55,799 bases of DNA from Treponema sp. (GCA_016296575.1 JAEDJA010000015.1:1-55799); one strand, 5' to 3'. Numbered from the stretch's first letter, positions 43,494 through 52,009 are shown. The notes: generated by a model not told the origin, from the letters alone. A program made the numbers and translations.

Positions 43494-44680
43494 TTTTCGT
43501 CATGTGCCTTTTTAAATGCTTCACGGGAATTCAAAATTGTCTGTTCAGAACAGCAGTAAGCAATGCGGAACCAGCCTGCTCCACCGAATCCAGAGCCCGG
43601 AGCACAAAGGATATTGTATTTTTTAAGATGATTTGTAAATGCCATATCGTCGCCATTCCAGCCTTCAGGAACTTTTACAAACAAATAGAAAGCACCTTCC
43701 GGCATAGCATATTCATAACCGGCATAATCCATGATTTCAATAAGCTCGTTTCGACGTTTTTCGTAAAGTGAATAATCACACTCTGCATCCCAAGATTCTG
43801 CAATTACTTTCTGGAAGAATGCTGGGGCATTTACAAAACCAAGGGTTCTAAGACAAAAGATATTTGCAGCAACTACTTCTTTTGCTTCAGGACAGGCAGG
43901 ATTTACACAGGTATAACCAATGCGTTCGCCAGGAACTGAAAGATTCTTTGCAAAAGATGTACATAGGATTGTATATTCGTATTTTGGGAAGATTGCAGCG
44001 ACTTTTTTTCCTCCATAAGTAATGGCACGGTAAGGTTCATCTGCAATGATGTAAACATTTCTTCCAGATTTAGCTGCATGAGCTTTTAAAAGTTCTGCAA
44101 GATCAAAAATATCTTTTTCAGAATAGATACGACCACTAGGATTATTAGGACTATTGATTATGATAGCAGCAGTTTTTTCATTAAGTGCAGCTTTGATTGA
44201 ATCCATATCCAGTGAAAAATCTTCTTTTGATTTCACACGAATAATTTCACCATTGTGGTTATGAATATAATGATCATATTCTGTAAAGTATGGACATGGA
44301 ACAATAACTTCATCACCTGGATTCAAGAGAGATTTTAAAGCAACGTTCAAAGCAGAACCAGCACCTACGCACATAACTACGTTTGAAAAATCAACAGGAA
44401 CTCCCTGCTCTTGTGCAGTTTTTTTTGCCATGGCTTCCCTTACAAAAGGATAACCAGCATTTGGCATATAACCGTGACAACCTTTATCAGTTTCTTTTGC
44501 ATATTTTTCAATTGCAGCCTGAACTTTGGCAGGAGGATCAAGATCTGGATTTCCTATACTAAAATCGTATACATTTTCGGCACCAAATTTTTGTTTAAGG
44601 ATAGCACCTTCTTCAAACATTTTTCTGATTACGCCATTTGATGGACTTTCAAGAATAGCTTTTACATGTTTTGCAATCAT
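43490..44680 (-). CDS. Class I/II aminotransferase (AspC-like)
   Basis: 396 residues from ATG 44680. INSPNNPSGRIYS, IADEPYRAITYGG and TSFAKNLSVPGERIGY carry the cofactor Asn, Asp/Tyr and Schiff-base Lys of fold-type I aminotransferases. YDFSIGNPDLDPP and GYMPNAGYPFVREAMA are typical of the aspartate/aromatic subgroup. Substrate not certain. A start at 44791 would add 37 residues rich in Phe and Tyr with no family match and would run across the divergent promoter region, so 44680 is chosen. Promoter at 44732-44759. Confidence 0.85.
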   Translation of the reverse strand: MIAKHVKAILESPSNGVIRKMFEEGAILKQKFGAENVYDFSIGNPDLDPPAKVQAAIEKYAKETDKGCHGYMPNAGYPFVREAMAKKTAQEQGVPVDFSNVVMCVGAGSALNVALKSLLNPGDEVIVPCPYFTEYDHYIHNHNGEIIRVKSKEDFSLDMDSIKAALNEKTAAIIINSPNNPSGRIYSEKDIFDLAELLKAHAAKSGRNVYIIADEPYRAITYGGKKVAAIFPKYEYTILCTSFAKNLSVPGERIGYTCVNPACPEAKEVVAANIFCLRTLGFVNAPAFFQKVIAESWDAECDYSLYEKRRNELIEIMDYAGYEYAMPEGAFYLFVKVPEGWNGDDMAFTNHLKKYNILCAPGSGFGGAGWFRIAYCCSEQTILNSREAFKKAHDEK

Positions 44681-44731
44681 ATTTTCGCTCTGAAAAAAAG
44701 AGATTAAACGTCTATAAAAACGCGGTATCAG

Positions 44732-44759
44732 ATTATAACATAAAAAGAAAAGTTGTAAA
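44732..44759 (-). promoter_or_regulatory. Promoter of the tandem aminotransferase genes
   Basis: Minus strand: TTTACA (44759-44754), a 16-base spacer and TATAAT (44737-44732), with TG one base before the -10. Its -35 box occupies almost the same bases as the -35 box of the divergent promoter at 44753-44781. Confidence 0.55.
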
Positions 44760-44781
44760 ATACGATTATTAACATTATAAT
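44753..44781 (+). promoter_or_regulatory. Promoter of the P83/100-like gene
   Basis: TTGTAA (44753-44758), a 17-base spacer and consensus TATAAT (44776-44781). Transcription should start near 44788. AAGGAA precedes the ATG at 44813. The -35 box is shared with the divergent promoter. Confidence 0.65.
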
Positions 44782-44812
44782 AGTAGAACATTTATATAAC
44801 AAGGAAATTGAC

Positions 44813-46405
44813 ATGAAAAAAATTCTTTCAGCTGTAATTTTATCACTTGTTCTCGTATCATCTGTATTTGCACTTAAAGTTTATGACAGTGAACTTAAAT
44901 CTGCAAAAGACACTATCGAGTTCATCAACTATACAGGTCCTCACAAAAAAATTGAAACACTTGATGCCATTAAAGGAATCGGTAAAGGACTTGGAAAAGA
45001 GATTGCAAAGAATGGTATTTCAACTTCAACAAATACTGGTAACAAAGCAAAATACTATGTAATTCATGCCGTAGACCCTAAAGAAACCGGTAAACTTGAT
45101 GCAGATATTCTTTATCTTGGAAGTGATGCCCAGGTTGACCACATAAAAAACCTTCGATACATCATTTCTGCTTACCTTCAGGATGCCTACGGATACTCGG
45201 AAGCAGATGCAGATACACTTTCGGTATTCATTACTGTTTACAATGCAGTTTACCGTGGAAATCTTGATTACTATTCTTCAAAATACAAAAATGAAGTTAC
45301 AAAAAACCTTACTTCTAATGCAGGTCTTTCAGTAAAATATTCAGACTGGCCTGGAAAATCTGAAATCCTTATTCCTCTTTATGATGTTTCAGAAGCAGGA
45401 CTTTCCACTGTTGATACTTCAGTTATTTCCGATACAAAGGTTGTTGAATCAATGAAAGAAGATGAGGACCGCAACATTGACAGCCGAAAAGATATGGTAG
45501 ATATCAAAGAACGTGAAGCTGAACAGGCTCAACAAAAGGCAAACGAAGCTCAGAAAAAAGCTACCGAAGAACAGAAAAAACTAAAAGAGGAACAAGAAAA
45601 AACTGCCAAAGCTGAAAAAGCAGCAGAAGAAGCTAAAAAAGAAGCTGAAGAAGCACAGAAAGCTGCAGATGAAAATCCTGAAGACAAAGAGCTTCAGAAA
45701 GAAGCAGCTGAAAAAGCCGAAGCCGCAGAAAATACAGAAAAAGCTGCAGAAGAACAGCGTGAAAAAGAAGCTGAACAGCAGGAAAAAACTGATGATGCAC
45801 GTCAGGAAGCTGCAGATCAGCAGGCTCAGGCAGACAAAAAAGAAACTGAAGCTTTGAACGAACGAAAAGAAATTGCAAAAGATCAGAATGAAGTAATGAA
45901 AGAAGAAGCCCGTCAGGCAAAAATGGATACTGAATATGGTATCATGCTTGTTGATGAAGAGAACCTTCTCTCACGTCTTGTTAAATTTGATACTGCAACT
46001 GGTGAAACAGTAAAGAACTCACCAGTAGCCCAGATTCGTAACAGAACAGCTTTTGAAAGTGATTCAGGATATATTGCAATTGCCGGTGAAAACAGCGGAA
46101 ATGGAACAGTAAAACTTGTAAACATTGATCCTGAAACAATGGAAATTGCTCTTGAAAGCACAGAAAATGTTGCAGAAGATTCAGTTCTTGTACAGGACGG
46201 ATCAGATTTCTACTGTGTTATTGATGACAACGGAAAATATGTTCTTGCAAAATACAATGAAAATATGGAGCTGCGTCTTAAATCACCTGTAACAGTAAAA
46301 AGCGCAACACCTGTAATGATTACAAAAGCTGGTATTGTAGTTACTAATTCTGATGGTAAAATGCAGGTTCTTGGAAAAGAAGACCTTGCACCACTAGGTA
46401 AGTAA
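44813..46405 (+). CDS. P83/100-family secreted coiled-coil protein
   Basis: A 530-residue protein. Signal peptide 1-20 (MKKILSAVILSLVLVSSVFA). An N-terminal globular part (21-215) contains FINYTGPHKKIETLDAI, typical of the spirochete P83/100 antigen family known from Borrelia and treponemes. Residues about 225-370 are a long, highly charged coiled coil built of Ala/Glu/Lys/Gln repeats. A C-terminal domain (about 370-530) of beta-strand repeats (GIMLVDEENLLSRLVKFD, FYCVIDDNGKYVLAKYN) looks like a partial propeller. Function in the family is unknown; location is periplasm or outer membrane. It has its own strong promoter and terminator, so it is probably a single-gene unit. Confidence 0.85.
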   Translation: MKKILSAVILSLVLVSSVFALKVYDSELKSAKDTIEFINYTGPHKKIETLDAIKGIGKGLGKEIAKNGISTSTNTGNKAKYYVIHAVDPKETGKLDADILYLGSDAQVDHIKNLRYIISAYLQDAYGYSEADADTLSVFITVYNAVYRGNLDYYSSKYKNEVTKNLTSNAGLSVKYSDWPGKSEILIPLYDVSEAGLSTVDTSVISDTKVVESMKEDEDRNIDSRKDMVDIKEREAEQAQQKANEAQKKATEEQKKLKEEQEKTAKAEKAAEEAKKEAEEAQKAADENPEDKELQKEAAEKAEAAENTEKAAEEQREKEAEQQEKTDDARQEAADQQAQADKKETEALNERKEIAKDQNEVMKEEARQAKMDTEYGIMLVDEENLLSRLVKFDTATGETVKNSPVAQIRNRTAFESDSGYIAIAGENSGNGTVKLVNIDPETMEIALESTENVAEDSVLVQDGSDFYCVIDDNGKYVLAKYNENMELRLKSPVTVKSATPVMITKAGIVVTNSDGKMQVLGKEDLAPLGK

Positions 46406-46412
46406 AAAGATT

Positions 46413-46442
46413 AAAGGCACCCGAGGTTGGGTGCCTTTATTT
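46413..46442 (+). terminator. Intrinsic terminator of the P83/100-like gene
   Basis: AAAGGCACCC (46413-46422) pairs with GGGTGCCTTT (46429-46438) around loop GAGGTT, followed by a T-rich tail. It starts seven bases after the stop codon. Confidence 0.85.
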
Positions 46443-46483
46443 TATGAAAGTTCGCAGAACCCCGACGATAGCGTATACCGCTA

Positions 46484-46515
46484 AAAAAATTTTAGGCACC
46501 CAACCTCAGGTGCCT
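46484..46515 (-). terminator. Intrinsic terminator of the dnaB operon, mirror copy of the preceding one
   Basis: Minus strand: AGGCACC (46515-46509) pairs with GGTGCCT (46500-46494) around an eight-base loop, then AAAATTTTTTT follows. It lies 17 bases after the dnaB stop. The hairpin is an inverted copy of the one at 46413-46438 with a single base changed. Confidence 0.75.
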
Positions 46516-46532
46516 TTGTTTATTTATATAGA

Positions 46533-47858
46533 TTAATCAGCATCCATGGCATTTTCGAATTTCGTATATGCACCTAGGAATGTTAATGGAACATTTCCTG
46601 TCATACCGTTACGCTGTTTTGCAACAATAAGTTTTGCTTCTTGAATAGGATTATTTTCTGTCATTGCTTTTCGTTCACGATGAAGGAACATAACAACATC
46701 CGCATCCTGTTCAATTGATCCAGAACCACGCAGCTGATTCAAAGACGGTTCTTCACCTTCTGCATCTCGGGAAACCTGACAAAGTGTAACAATAGGTATT
46801 TCAAGTTCACGTGCCAATGCCTTTAAAGATTTTGAAATTTCACTAATCTGTTCATAGACAGGAGCATTTGGATTTTCGGTTGTAATAAGTCCAATATAGT
46901 CAATAAATAGAATTTCAATTTTATGTTCAACAACCATTCGTCTGGCCAATGCACGAAGATCAAGAAGTTTCATATTTGGTGTATCAGCAATATAAAAAGG
47001 AGCCTTATAACACATACCAGCTGCATTCTGTAAACGACCAAAATCCTGGGTGCTTAAATGTCCTGTTCGAATTTTACTTGAACTGATTTTAGCAACCTGA
47101 GAAATAAGACGCATACCAATTGATTCATAAGGCATTTCCAAAGAAAAGAAACCACATGGAATACGTTTTTCAATAGCAATATTCTGCATCATGGAAAGAG
47201 CAAAAGCAGTTTTACCAATTGATGGACGTGCACCAATAATAATAAGTTCTGATTTCTGAAAACCTGCTGTCATGGTATCAAGTTTACCAAAACCACTAGG
47301 AACACCGGTAAACTCCGCTTTAGTCTGATATCGTTTATCAATAACATCAATTACCTTACCAAAAACACGATCAAGACTGTAAATTTCTGTAGTCTGATTT
47401 CGTTCTGCAAGAGAAAAGATTTTCTGTTCTGCGGTATCAAGAAGTGTACTGCTTTCTGTTTTTACATCATAACTTTCTGCTTTAAGTTCATTACAGATTT
47501 TTATAAGATCACGGCGTGTAGCACGATCCATAACAATTTCTGCATAATGTTCAACGTTGGCACTGGAAGGAACTACATCTGTAAGTGAAGCAATATAAGC
47601 AACTCCTCCAGCCTTTTCCAAATTACCTTCTTTTTGAAGCTGATCTACAAGAGTGAGTGTATCTCCGCGTATGTTGTTTTTAAAAAGAGTACACATTGAA
47701 TCAAAAATAACCTGATTCTGAAGAGAATAAAATCGTTCAGGACGAAGTTTAGTAATAACATCTCCCATGGCTCCCCAGTCAATAAGCAGGGCACCTAAAA
47801 CAGCCATTTCAGCTTCAATGTTATTTGGTGATACTTTATCTGTTAATGTTGATTCCAT
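46533..47858 (-). CDS. dnaB: Replicative DNA helicase DnaB
   Basis: 441 residues from ATG 47858, hexameric helicase of the replication fork. The N-terminal domain (NNIEAEMAVLGALLID) is followed by the RecA-like motor with Walker A ARPSIGKTAFAL, H1a-type FFSLEMPYESI, Walker B IEILFIDYIGLI and the QLRGSGSIEQDADVVMFLHR motif. No intein is present. Longer in-frame starts (47900, 47870) exist, but GGGAG lies five bases before 47858. It is the last gene of rpsF-ssb-rpsR-rplI-dnaB; the rplI terminator at 47939-47967 may limit its read-through. Confidence 0.96.
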   Translation of the reverse strand: MESTLTDKVSPNNIEAEMAVLGALLIDWGAMGDVITKLRPERFYSLQNQVIFDSMCTLFKNNIRGDTLTLVDQLQKEGNLEKAGGVAYIASLTDVVPSSANVEHYAEIVMDRATRRDLIKICNELKAESYDVKTESSTLLDTAEQKIFSLAERNQTTEIYSLDRVFGKVIDVIDKRYQTKAEFTGVPSGFGKLDTMTAGFQKSELIIIGARPSIGKTAFALSMMQNIAIEKRIPCGFFSLEMPYESIGMRLISQVAKISSSKIRTGHLSTQDFGRLQNAAGMCYKAPFYIADTPNMKLLDLRALARRMVVEHKIEILFIDYIGLITTENPNAPVYEQISEISKSLKALARELEIPIVTLCQVSRDAEGEEPSLNQLRGSGSIEQDADVVMFLHRERKAMTENNPIQEAKLIVAKQRNGMTGNVPLTFLGAYTKFENAMDAD

Positions 47859-47938
47859 TTTTACTCCCATATACCAACAAGCTATAAACACATTGTTCAC
47901 AACTTATAAACAATTTAGCTTCGTACCATAAGACGACA

Positions 47939-47967
47939 AAAGCCAGTCGTCAAATGACAACTGGCTT
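47939..47967 (-). terminator. Terminator or attenuator between rplI and dnaB
   Basis: A 13-base-pair stem (arms 47967-47955 and 47951-47939; one G-U pair) with a three-base loop, followed on the minus strand by TTTTG. The T-run is short, so partial read-through into dnaB is possible. Confidence 0.65.
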
Positions 47968-47993
47968 AATTTTATCAAGAATTACTAGACTGA

Positions 47994-48500
47994 TTATTCA
48001 GCTTTTGATTCTTCTGCTGGTGCTTCAGCTTTAGCTTCAGGAGCTTTTTCATCACCCTGAGCTTTTACAGAAAATGTGATTTCTGCAACTGATGCTTCAT
48101 AAAGTTTAATTGTTGCTTTGTAGTTACCTACAGATTTAATTGCAAGACCAGGAATATCGATTCGTTTGCGTTCGATATCGAAACCTTCTTTAGCAAGTAC
48201 ATCAACCAGAACCTGGTTAGTAACGGCACCGTAAAGTTTACCGTTGGCACCAGCTGGCATTACAACTTCAAGATTAAGTGCTTCAAGTTTATCTTTCAAA
48301 GAAGCTGCATCTTTGCGTTTAATATCTTTACGTGCTTCGATTTCAGCTTTTTTTCCTTCGAAGTAAGCAACAGTTACATCGTTGTAAGGTACAACGAGAT
48401 TACGTGGAAGGAGGAAGTTACGGGCATAACCGTTAGCAACATTTTTTACATCCCCTTCTTCACCAAGGTGTTTAACATCTACATTAAGAATAACTTTCAT
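47994..48500 (-). CDS. rplI: 50S ribosomal protein L9
   Basis: 168 residues. MKVILNVDVKHLGEEGDVKNVANGYARNFLLP is the L9 signature (read here as MKVILNVDVKHLG then NGYARNFLLPRN). The connecting helix (FEGKKAEIEARKDIKRKDA) and C-terminal domain (GKLYGAVTNQVLVDVL) are complete. An extra tail of about 20 residues rich in Ala, Glu and Lys lies beyond the usual end. It follows rpsR by 72 bases. Confidence 0.96.
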   Translation of the reverse strand: MKVILNVDVKHLGEEGDVKNVANGYARNFLLPRNLVVPYNDVTVAYFEGKKAEIEARKDIKRKDAASLKDKLEALNLEVVMPAGANGKLYGAVTNQVLVDVLAKEGFDIERKRIDIPGLAIKSVGNYKATIKLYEASVAEITFSVKAQGDEKAPEAKAEAPAEESKAE

Positions 48501-48572
48501 TTTACAAGCTCCTCTTGTTTTTTATTTCTGCAGGCGTCACCAGGAGTTGGATCGTCTGCAGTAGAATTTAAT

Positions 48573-48896
48573 TTAGTCTGCTACGTATGGAAGCAAACAG
48601 ATTGCACGTGCACGTTTGATAGCTTTAGCTACTTCACGCTGGTGTTTAGCACAAGTACCTGTGATACGACGTGGAAGAATCTTACCACGTTCTGTCATAA
48701 AGCGACGGAGAGCATCAGCATCTTTGTAGTCAATTTTTGCTTTGTTTGCACAGAAACGGCAAACCTTTTTGCGGAAGTATGTTTTAGCTTTTGCACGACC
48801 TTCGCGATCGTCTTCACGTCCATCATTTTCAGCTGCAGGAGTGTTCATTGCAGCTTCCTGTGTCATGTCTTCTTTTTTTTCCATTTCTTCTGACAT
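48573..48896 (-). CDS. rpsR: 30S ribosomal protein S18
   Basis: 107 residues from ATG 48896. The core (CRFCANKAKIDYKDADALRRF, KILPRRITGTCAKHQREVAKAI, ARAICLLPYV) is standard S18. The first about 35 residues are an acidic, methionine-containing extension (EEMEKKEDMTQEAAMN) longer than in most bacteria. An upstream TTG at 48908 is in frame but includes the Shine-Dalgarno GGAG, so 48896 is the start. S18 pairs with S6 in the ribosome and in the leader regulation described at 49764-49850. Confidence 0.96.
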   Translation of the reverse strand: MSEEMEKKEDMTQEAAMNTPAAENDGREDDREGRAKAKTYFRKKVCRFCANKAKIDYKDADALRRFMTERGKILPRRITGTCAKHQREVAKAIKRARAICLLPYVAD

Positions 48897-48914
48897 ATGT
48901 TTCTCCAAATAAAA

Positions 48915-49436
48915 TTAGAATGGGATGTCCTCTGGGAAATCAGAGCCTGTACTAAAGGAATTTCCACCGAAGTTGTTCTGATAATTATTCTGAACAGGAG
49001 CTGCATTCTGGAAGGTATTTCCTGAATATGAAGGAGCCTGAGGCTGACCGAAACCACCCTGAGGTGCTCCATTTGCTGGTCCCCCCTGATTTCCGCCTAA
49101 AAGCTGAACAGTATTAGCCTGGATAACTATACGTGAACGTTTTTCACCTGTAGCTTTATCATCCCAGCGATCCTGTTTAAGGTATCCTTCTACTGCAATC
49201 TGTTTTCCCTTAGAAAGATAAGGTTTAAGATTTTCTGCAGTTTTGCCCCAAATTGTTACATCAAAGTAACTTACTTCGTCTTCCCAAGTATTGTCCTGAT
49301 TTCTACGGCTTCTATTAACAGCAATACTTACATTGGCACGTGCAGTTGGATTTGCACCTGTAGTGTAACCAAATGATCTGTCATCCAAATCTCGAGTAAT
49401 TCTACCAATAAGCATAACACTATTAATATCTGTCAT
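48915..49436 (-). CDS. ssb: Single-stranded DNA-binding protein
   Basis: 173 residues. N-terminal OB fold (about 1-108; NSVMLIGRITRDLD, ISYFDVTIWGKTAENL-type segment, GYLKQDRWDDKATGEKRSR), a Gly/Gln/Asn-rich flexible linker (109-160) and the conserved acidic tip DFPEDIPF, which binds partner proteins of the replication and repair machinery. GGAGAG precedes the ATG. It lies between rpsF (15 bases) and rpsR (18 bases), the common bacterial order. Confidence 0.96.
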   Translation of the reverse strand: MTDINSVMLIGRITRDLDDRSFGYTTGANPTARANVSIAVNRSRRNQDNTWEDEVSYFDVTIWGKTAENLKPYLSKGKQIAVEGYLKQDRWDDKATGEKRSRIVIQANTVQLLGGNQGGPANGAPQGGFGQPQAPSYSGNTFQNAAPVQNNYQNNFGGNSFSTGSDFPEDIPF

Positions 49437-49451
49437 AGTCTCTCCAGGGAT

Positions 49452-49739
49452 TTATTTTGTTTCTTCCAGACGAACAAACTGGTATTTCAAAAGGTTCATG
49501 TTGATTTTGAACATTTTGTCAATTTCTGTAATTTTGTCTGGGTTCAATTTCAGATTGAAAAGAACGAAACGGCCTTTTTTCTGTTTGGCAATTTCGTAAG
49601 TAAGATCGCGGTCACCGAAAAGGTCTTCTTTTTCGATTTCTGCACCAAAGTTTGTAAGAACGCTTTTTACATCTTCAGTGCCTTTTTTTGCTTTTTCCTC
49701 ATCAAGTGGGAAAATAGCCATAAGTTCATACTTTCTCAT
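49452..49739 (-). CDS. rpsF: 30S ribosomal protein S6
   Basis: 95 residues, normal length. MRKYELMAIFPLDEEKAK and the RDLTYEIAKQKKGRFVLFNLK segment are diagnostic of S6; the NMNLLKYQFVRLEE end is standard. No glutamate tail. AGGAG lies eight bases before the ATG. First gene of the rpsF-ssb-rpsR-rplI-dnaB operon, preceded by a structured leader and a good promoter. Confidence 0.96.
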   Translation of the reverse strand: MRKYELMAIFPLDEEKAKKGTEDVKSVLTNFGAEIEKEDLFGDRDLTYEIAKQKKGRFVLFNLKLNPDKITEIDKMFKINMNLLKYQFVRLEETK

Positions 49740-49763
49740 AAAAGTATCTCCTATAATTTTTAC

Positions 49764-49850
49764 AGGAGGCGGTAATTCATTTTACCTGAAAACAACGTAA
49801 TCAGGAAAAACATAGAACACAGCGAAAATCACGGTGTTCACATACCTCCT
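49764..49850 (-). promoter_or_regulatory. S6:S18-binding autoregulatory leader RNA
   Basis: On the transcript, AGGAGG-UA (49850-49843) pairs with UA-CCG-CCUCCU (49774-49764). The helix leaves exactly CCG as a three-base bulge on the 3' side, the hallmark of the S6:S18 mRNA motif, which mimics the S18 site on 16S rRNA. Inside, GAACAC/GUGUUC and CCUGA/UCAGG form two further hairpins. The motif ends about 24 bases before the rpsF start. Expected action: excess S6:S18 complex binds and lowers translation of the operon. Confidence 0.72.
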
Positions 49851-49859
49851 TTTGGACAA

Positions 49860-49882
49860 GGAAGTTTCCATTAAGAAACTCC
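49860..49882 (-). other. Second hairpin in the rpsF leader
   Basis: Minus strand: GGAGTTTC (49882-49875) and GAAACTTCC (49868-49860) pair around a six-base loop, with one G-U pair. It lies between the promoter and the S6:S18 motif and is not followed by a T-run. It may stabilise the 5' end of the mRNA. Confidence 0.45.
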
Positions 49883-49895
49883 AAGGGGTTTTATA

Positions 49896-49924
49896 ATTAT
49901 ATGAAAAATTTAAAATATAATCAA
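49896..49924 (-). promoter_or_regulatory. Promoter of the rpsF-ssb-rpsR-rplI-dnaB operon
   Basis: Minus strand: TTGATT (49924-49919), a 17-base spacer and consensus TATAAT (49901-49896). Transcription would begin near 49889, giving a leader of about 150 bases that contains the S6:S18 motif. It lies between rpsF and the end of feoB. Confidence 0.7.
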
Positions 49925-49936
49925 CAGGACAAAAGA

Positions 49937-51994
49937 CTAAATTAATCTGAAAATAAGGTTACCTATTTGATTCACAAGAAGAGCCACAATATAAGCAAAT
50001 CCGCACTGATATCCAATGGCAAACCAGAACCATTTTTTTGAGTTCATTTCCCTTTTGATAGCTCCCATTGCAGCAACACAAGGAGCGCAAAGAAGATTGA
50101 ATAACAAAAATGCATAGGCTGAAACCGGATTGAAAACAGTAGCAAGTGTGGCATGAAGATTTCCCCCATTTCCATAAAGAACACCAAGAGTACCAACGAT
50201 ATTTTCTTTTGCAATAAGACCAGTAATAGTTGCCACTGTAGCTTCCCAGGTGCCAAAGCCAAGAGGAATGAAAATCCAGGAAATAAAATGACCAAGTTTA
50301 GCAAGGATTGAATTGCCAAGTTCGGTTTCAGTAAGCATGCCAAACCCTCTTTCAGTCCATCCAAAATAACTTGTAAACCATACAACGATTGTAGAAATAA
50401 GAATGATGGTTGTAGCTTTTTTTACAAATTCCCATCCCCTTTCCCACATTACACGGGCAACATTTTTTAAAGTAGGAAGATGATAGGCTGGAAGTTCAAG
50501 CACAAAGGGAGCAGGTTTTGAAGCGAAGGGTTTTGTACGCTTAAGAATAAGTCCTGAAATGATGATTGAAATCATACCGGCAAAATAAGCACTGGTACTT
50601 ACAAGTGCATTACCACCAAATATACTTCCTGCAATTAAAGAAATAAAAGGAACTTTTGCACTGCATGGCATAAAAGTAGTAGTCATAACAGTCATACGGC
50701 GGTCACTTTCACTTTCAATAGTTCGGCTTGCCATAATTCCAGGTACTCCACATCCTGTTCCAACAAGAATAGGAATAAATGATTTACCGGACAGTCCGAA
50801 TTTTCTAAAAATTTTATCAAGAACAAATGCAATGCGGCTCATGTATCCACAGGCTTCAAGGAATGCAAGCAGGAAGAAAAGAACGAACATCTGCGGAACA
50901 AATCCCAATACTGATCCAACACCTGCAATTATTCCATTTAGAACAAGGCCCTTAAGCCAGTCAGCACAGTTTAGAAGATTCAGGATATTCTCAATAACAA
51001 CAGGAATTCCTGGAATAAAAAAATCTGTACCTAAAAAATAAAATCCATCACCAAAAAGTTTTTCATTGGTCCAATCTGTTGCCTTTGCTCCTATACTGAC
51101 CATAGAAATGTAATAAACTAAAAACATGATTAGAGCAAAAACAGGAAGTCCCAGATAACGGTTTGTAACAATCTGATCTATTCGTTCAGAAACGGACAGC
51201 TTACCTTCGTTTTTTCGTTTAAGGCAGAGTTTAATTATGGAAGAAATATAATTATATCTTTCATTAATAATGATGCTTTCAGAATCATCATCCATTTCAA
51301 GTTCAACTTTATGAATGTCTTTTTCAATATGCTCCATTACTTCTGAAGGAATATCCAGCTGGGAAAGAACTTTAGAATCCCTTTCAAAAATCTTTATGGC
51401 ATACCATCTCTGGTCTTCTTCTTTCATGTGATGGACACAAGCCTCTTCAATATGAGCAAGACAGTGTTCCACACTTCCAGAATAGTTATGTTTTGGTTCA
51501 ATTCGTCCGCAAAGAGAAGCTTCAACTGCCATTTCAGCAGCTTCCATTAGACCAGTTTCCTTTAATGCAGAAATTTCAGCTACTTTGCAACCAAAATTTT
51601 TTGAAAGCTGAGTAATATTGATTTCATCACCATTTTTTCTAACCACATCCATCATGTTGATTGCAATTATAACAGGAATTCCAAGTTCAACAAGCTGAGT
51701 TGTAAGATACAGGCTACGCTCAAGATTAGTTCCATCAATAATATTCAGGATGGCATCAGGTTTTTCTTCAACAAGATAATTTCTGGCAACAACTTCTTCT
51801 GATGTATATGGAGCAAGGGAATAAATACCAGGCAGGTCTGTAATGATCACATCATCAAAACCAATAAGATGGCCTTCTTTTTTTTCAACTGTTACACCAG
51901 GCCAGTTACCAACATATTGATTTGATCCTGTTAGAGCATTGAATAAAGTAGTTTTTCCGCAGTTAGGGTTTCCAACCAAAGCAATTTTAGTCAT
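49937..51994 (-). CDS. feoB: Ferrous iron transporter FeoB
   Basis: 685 residues. N-terminal GTPase domain with G1 GNPNCGKTT (8-16), DLPGIYSL (G3 region) and NMMD (G4, NxxD), then a helical guanine-dissociation-inhibitor-like domain and a membrane domain with two Gate motifs (for example LVGTGCGVPGIMASRT and FNLLCAPCVAAMGAIKRE). Transports Fe2+ across the inner membrane. Follows feoA by 15 bases. No feoC is seen. The slightly shorter length than E. coli (773) is common in anaerobes. Confidence 0.96.
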   Translation of the reverse strand: MTKIALVGNPNCGKTTLFNALTGSNQYVGNWPGVTVEKKEGHLIGFDDVIITDLPGIYSLAPYTSEEVVARNYLVEEKPDAILNIIDGTNLERSLYLTTQLVELGIPVIIAINMMDVVRKNGDEINITQLSKNFGCKVAEISALKETGLMEAAEMAVEASLCGRIEPKHNYSGSVEHCLAHIEEACVHHMKEEDQRWYAIKIFERDSKVLSQLDIPSEVMEHIEKDIHKVELEMDDDSESIIINERYNYISSIIKLCLKRKNEGKLSVSERIDQIVTNRYLGLPVFALIMFLVYYISMVSIGAKATDWTNEKLFGDGFYFLGTDFFIPGIPVVIENILNLLNCADWLKGLVLNGIIAGVGSVLGFVPQMFVLFFLLAFLEACGYMSRIAFVLDKIFRKFGLSGKSFIPILVGTGCGVPGIMASRTIESESDRRMTVMTTTFMPCSAKVPFISLIAGSIFGGNALVSTSAYFAGMISIIISGLILKRTKPFASKPAPFVLELPAYHLPTLKNVARVMWERGWEFVKKATTIILISTIVVWFTSYFGWTERGFGMLTETELGNSILAKLGHFISWIFIPLGFGTWEATVATITGLIAKENIVGTLGVLYGNGGNLHATLATVFNPVSAYAFLLFNLLCAPCVAAMGAIKREMNSKKWFWFAIGYQCGFAYIVALLVNQIGNLIFRLI

Positions 51995-52009
51995 TCTGTC
52001 CTGATCCCT

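Noticed and set aside
45500..45900. Tandem DNA repeats in the P83/100 gene as a repeat array
   Set aside because: The regularity is at protein level (Ala/Glu/Lys coiled coil). The codons vary and there is no exact repeat unit.
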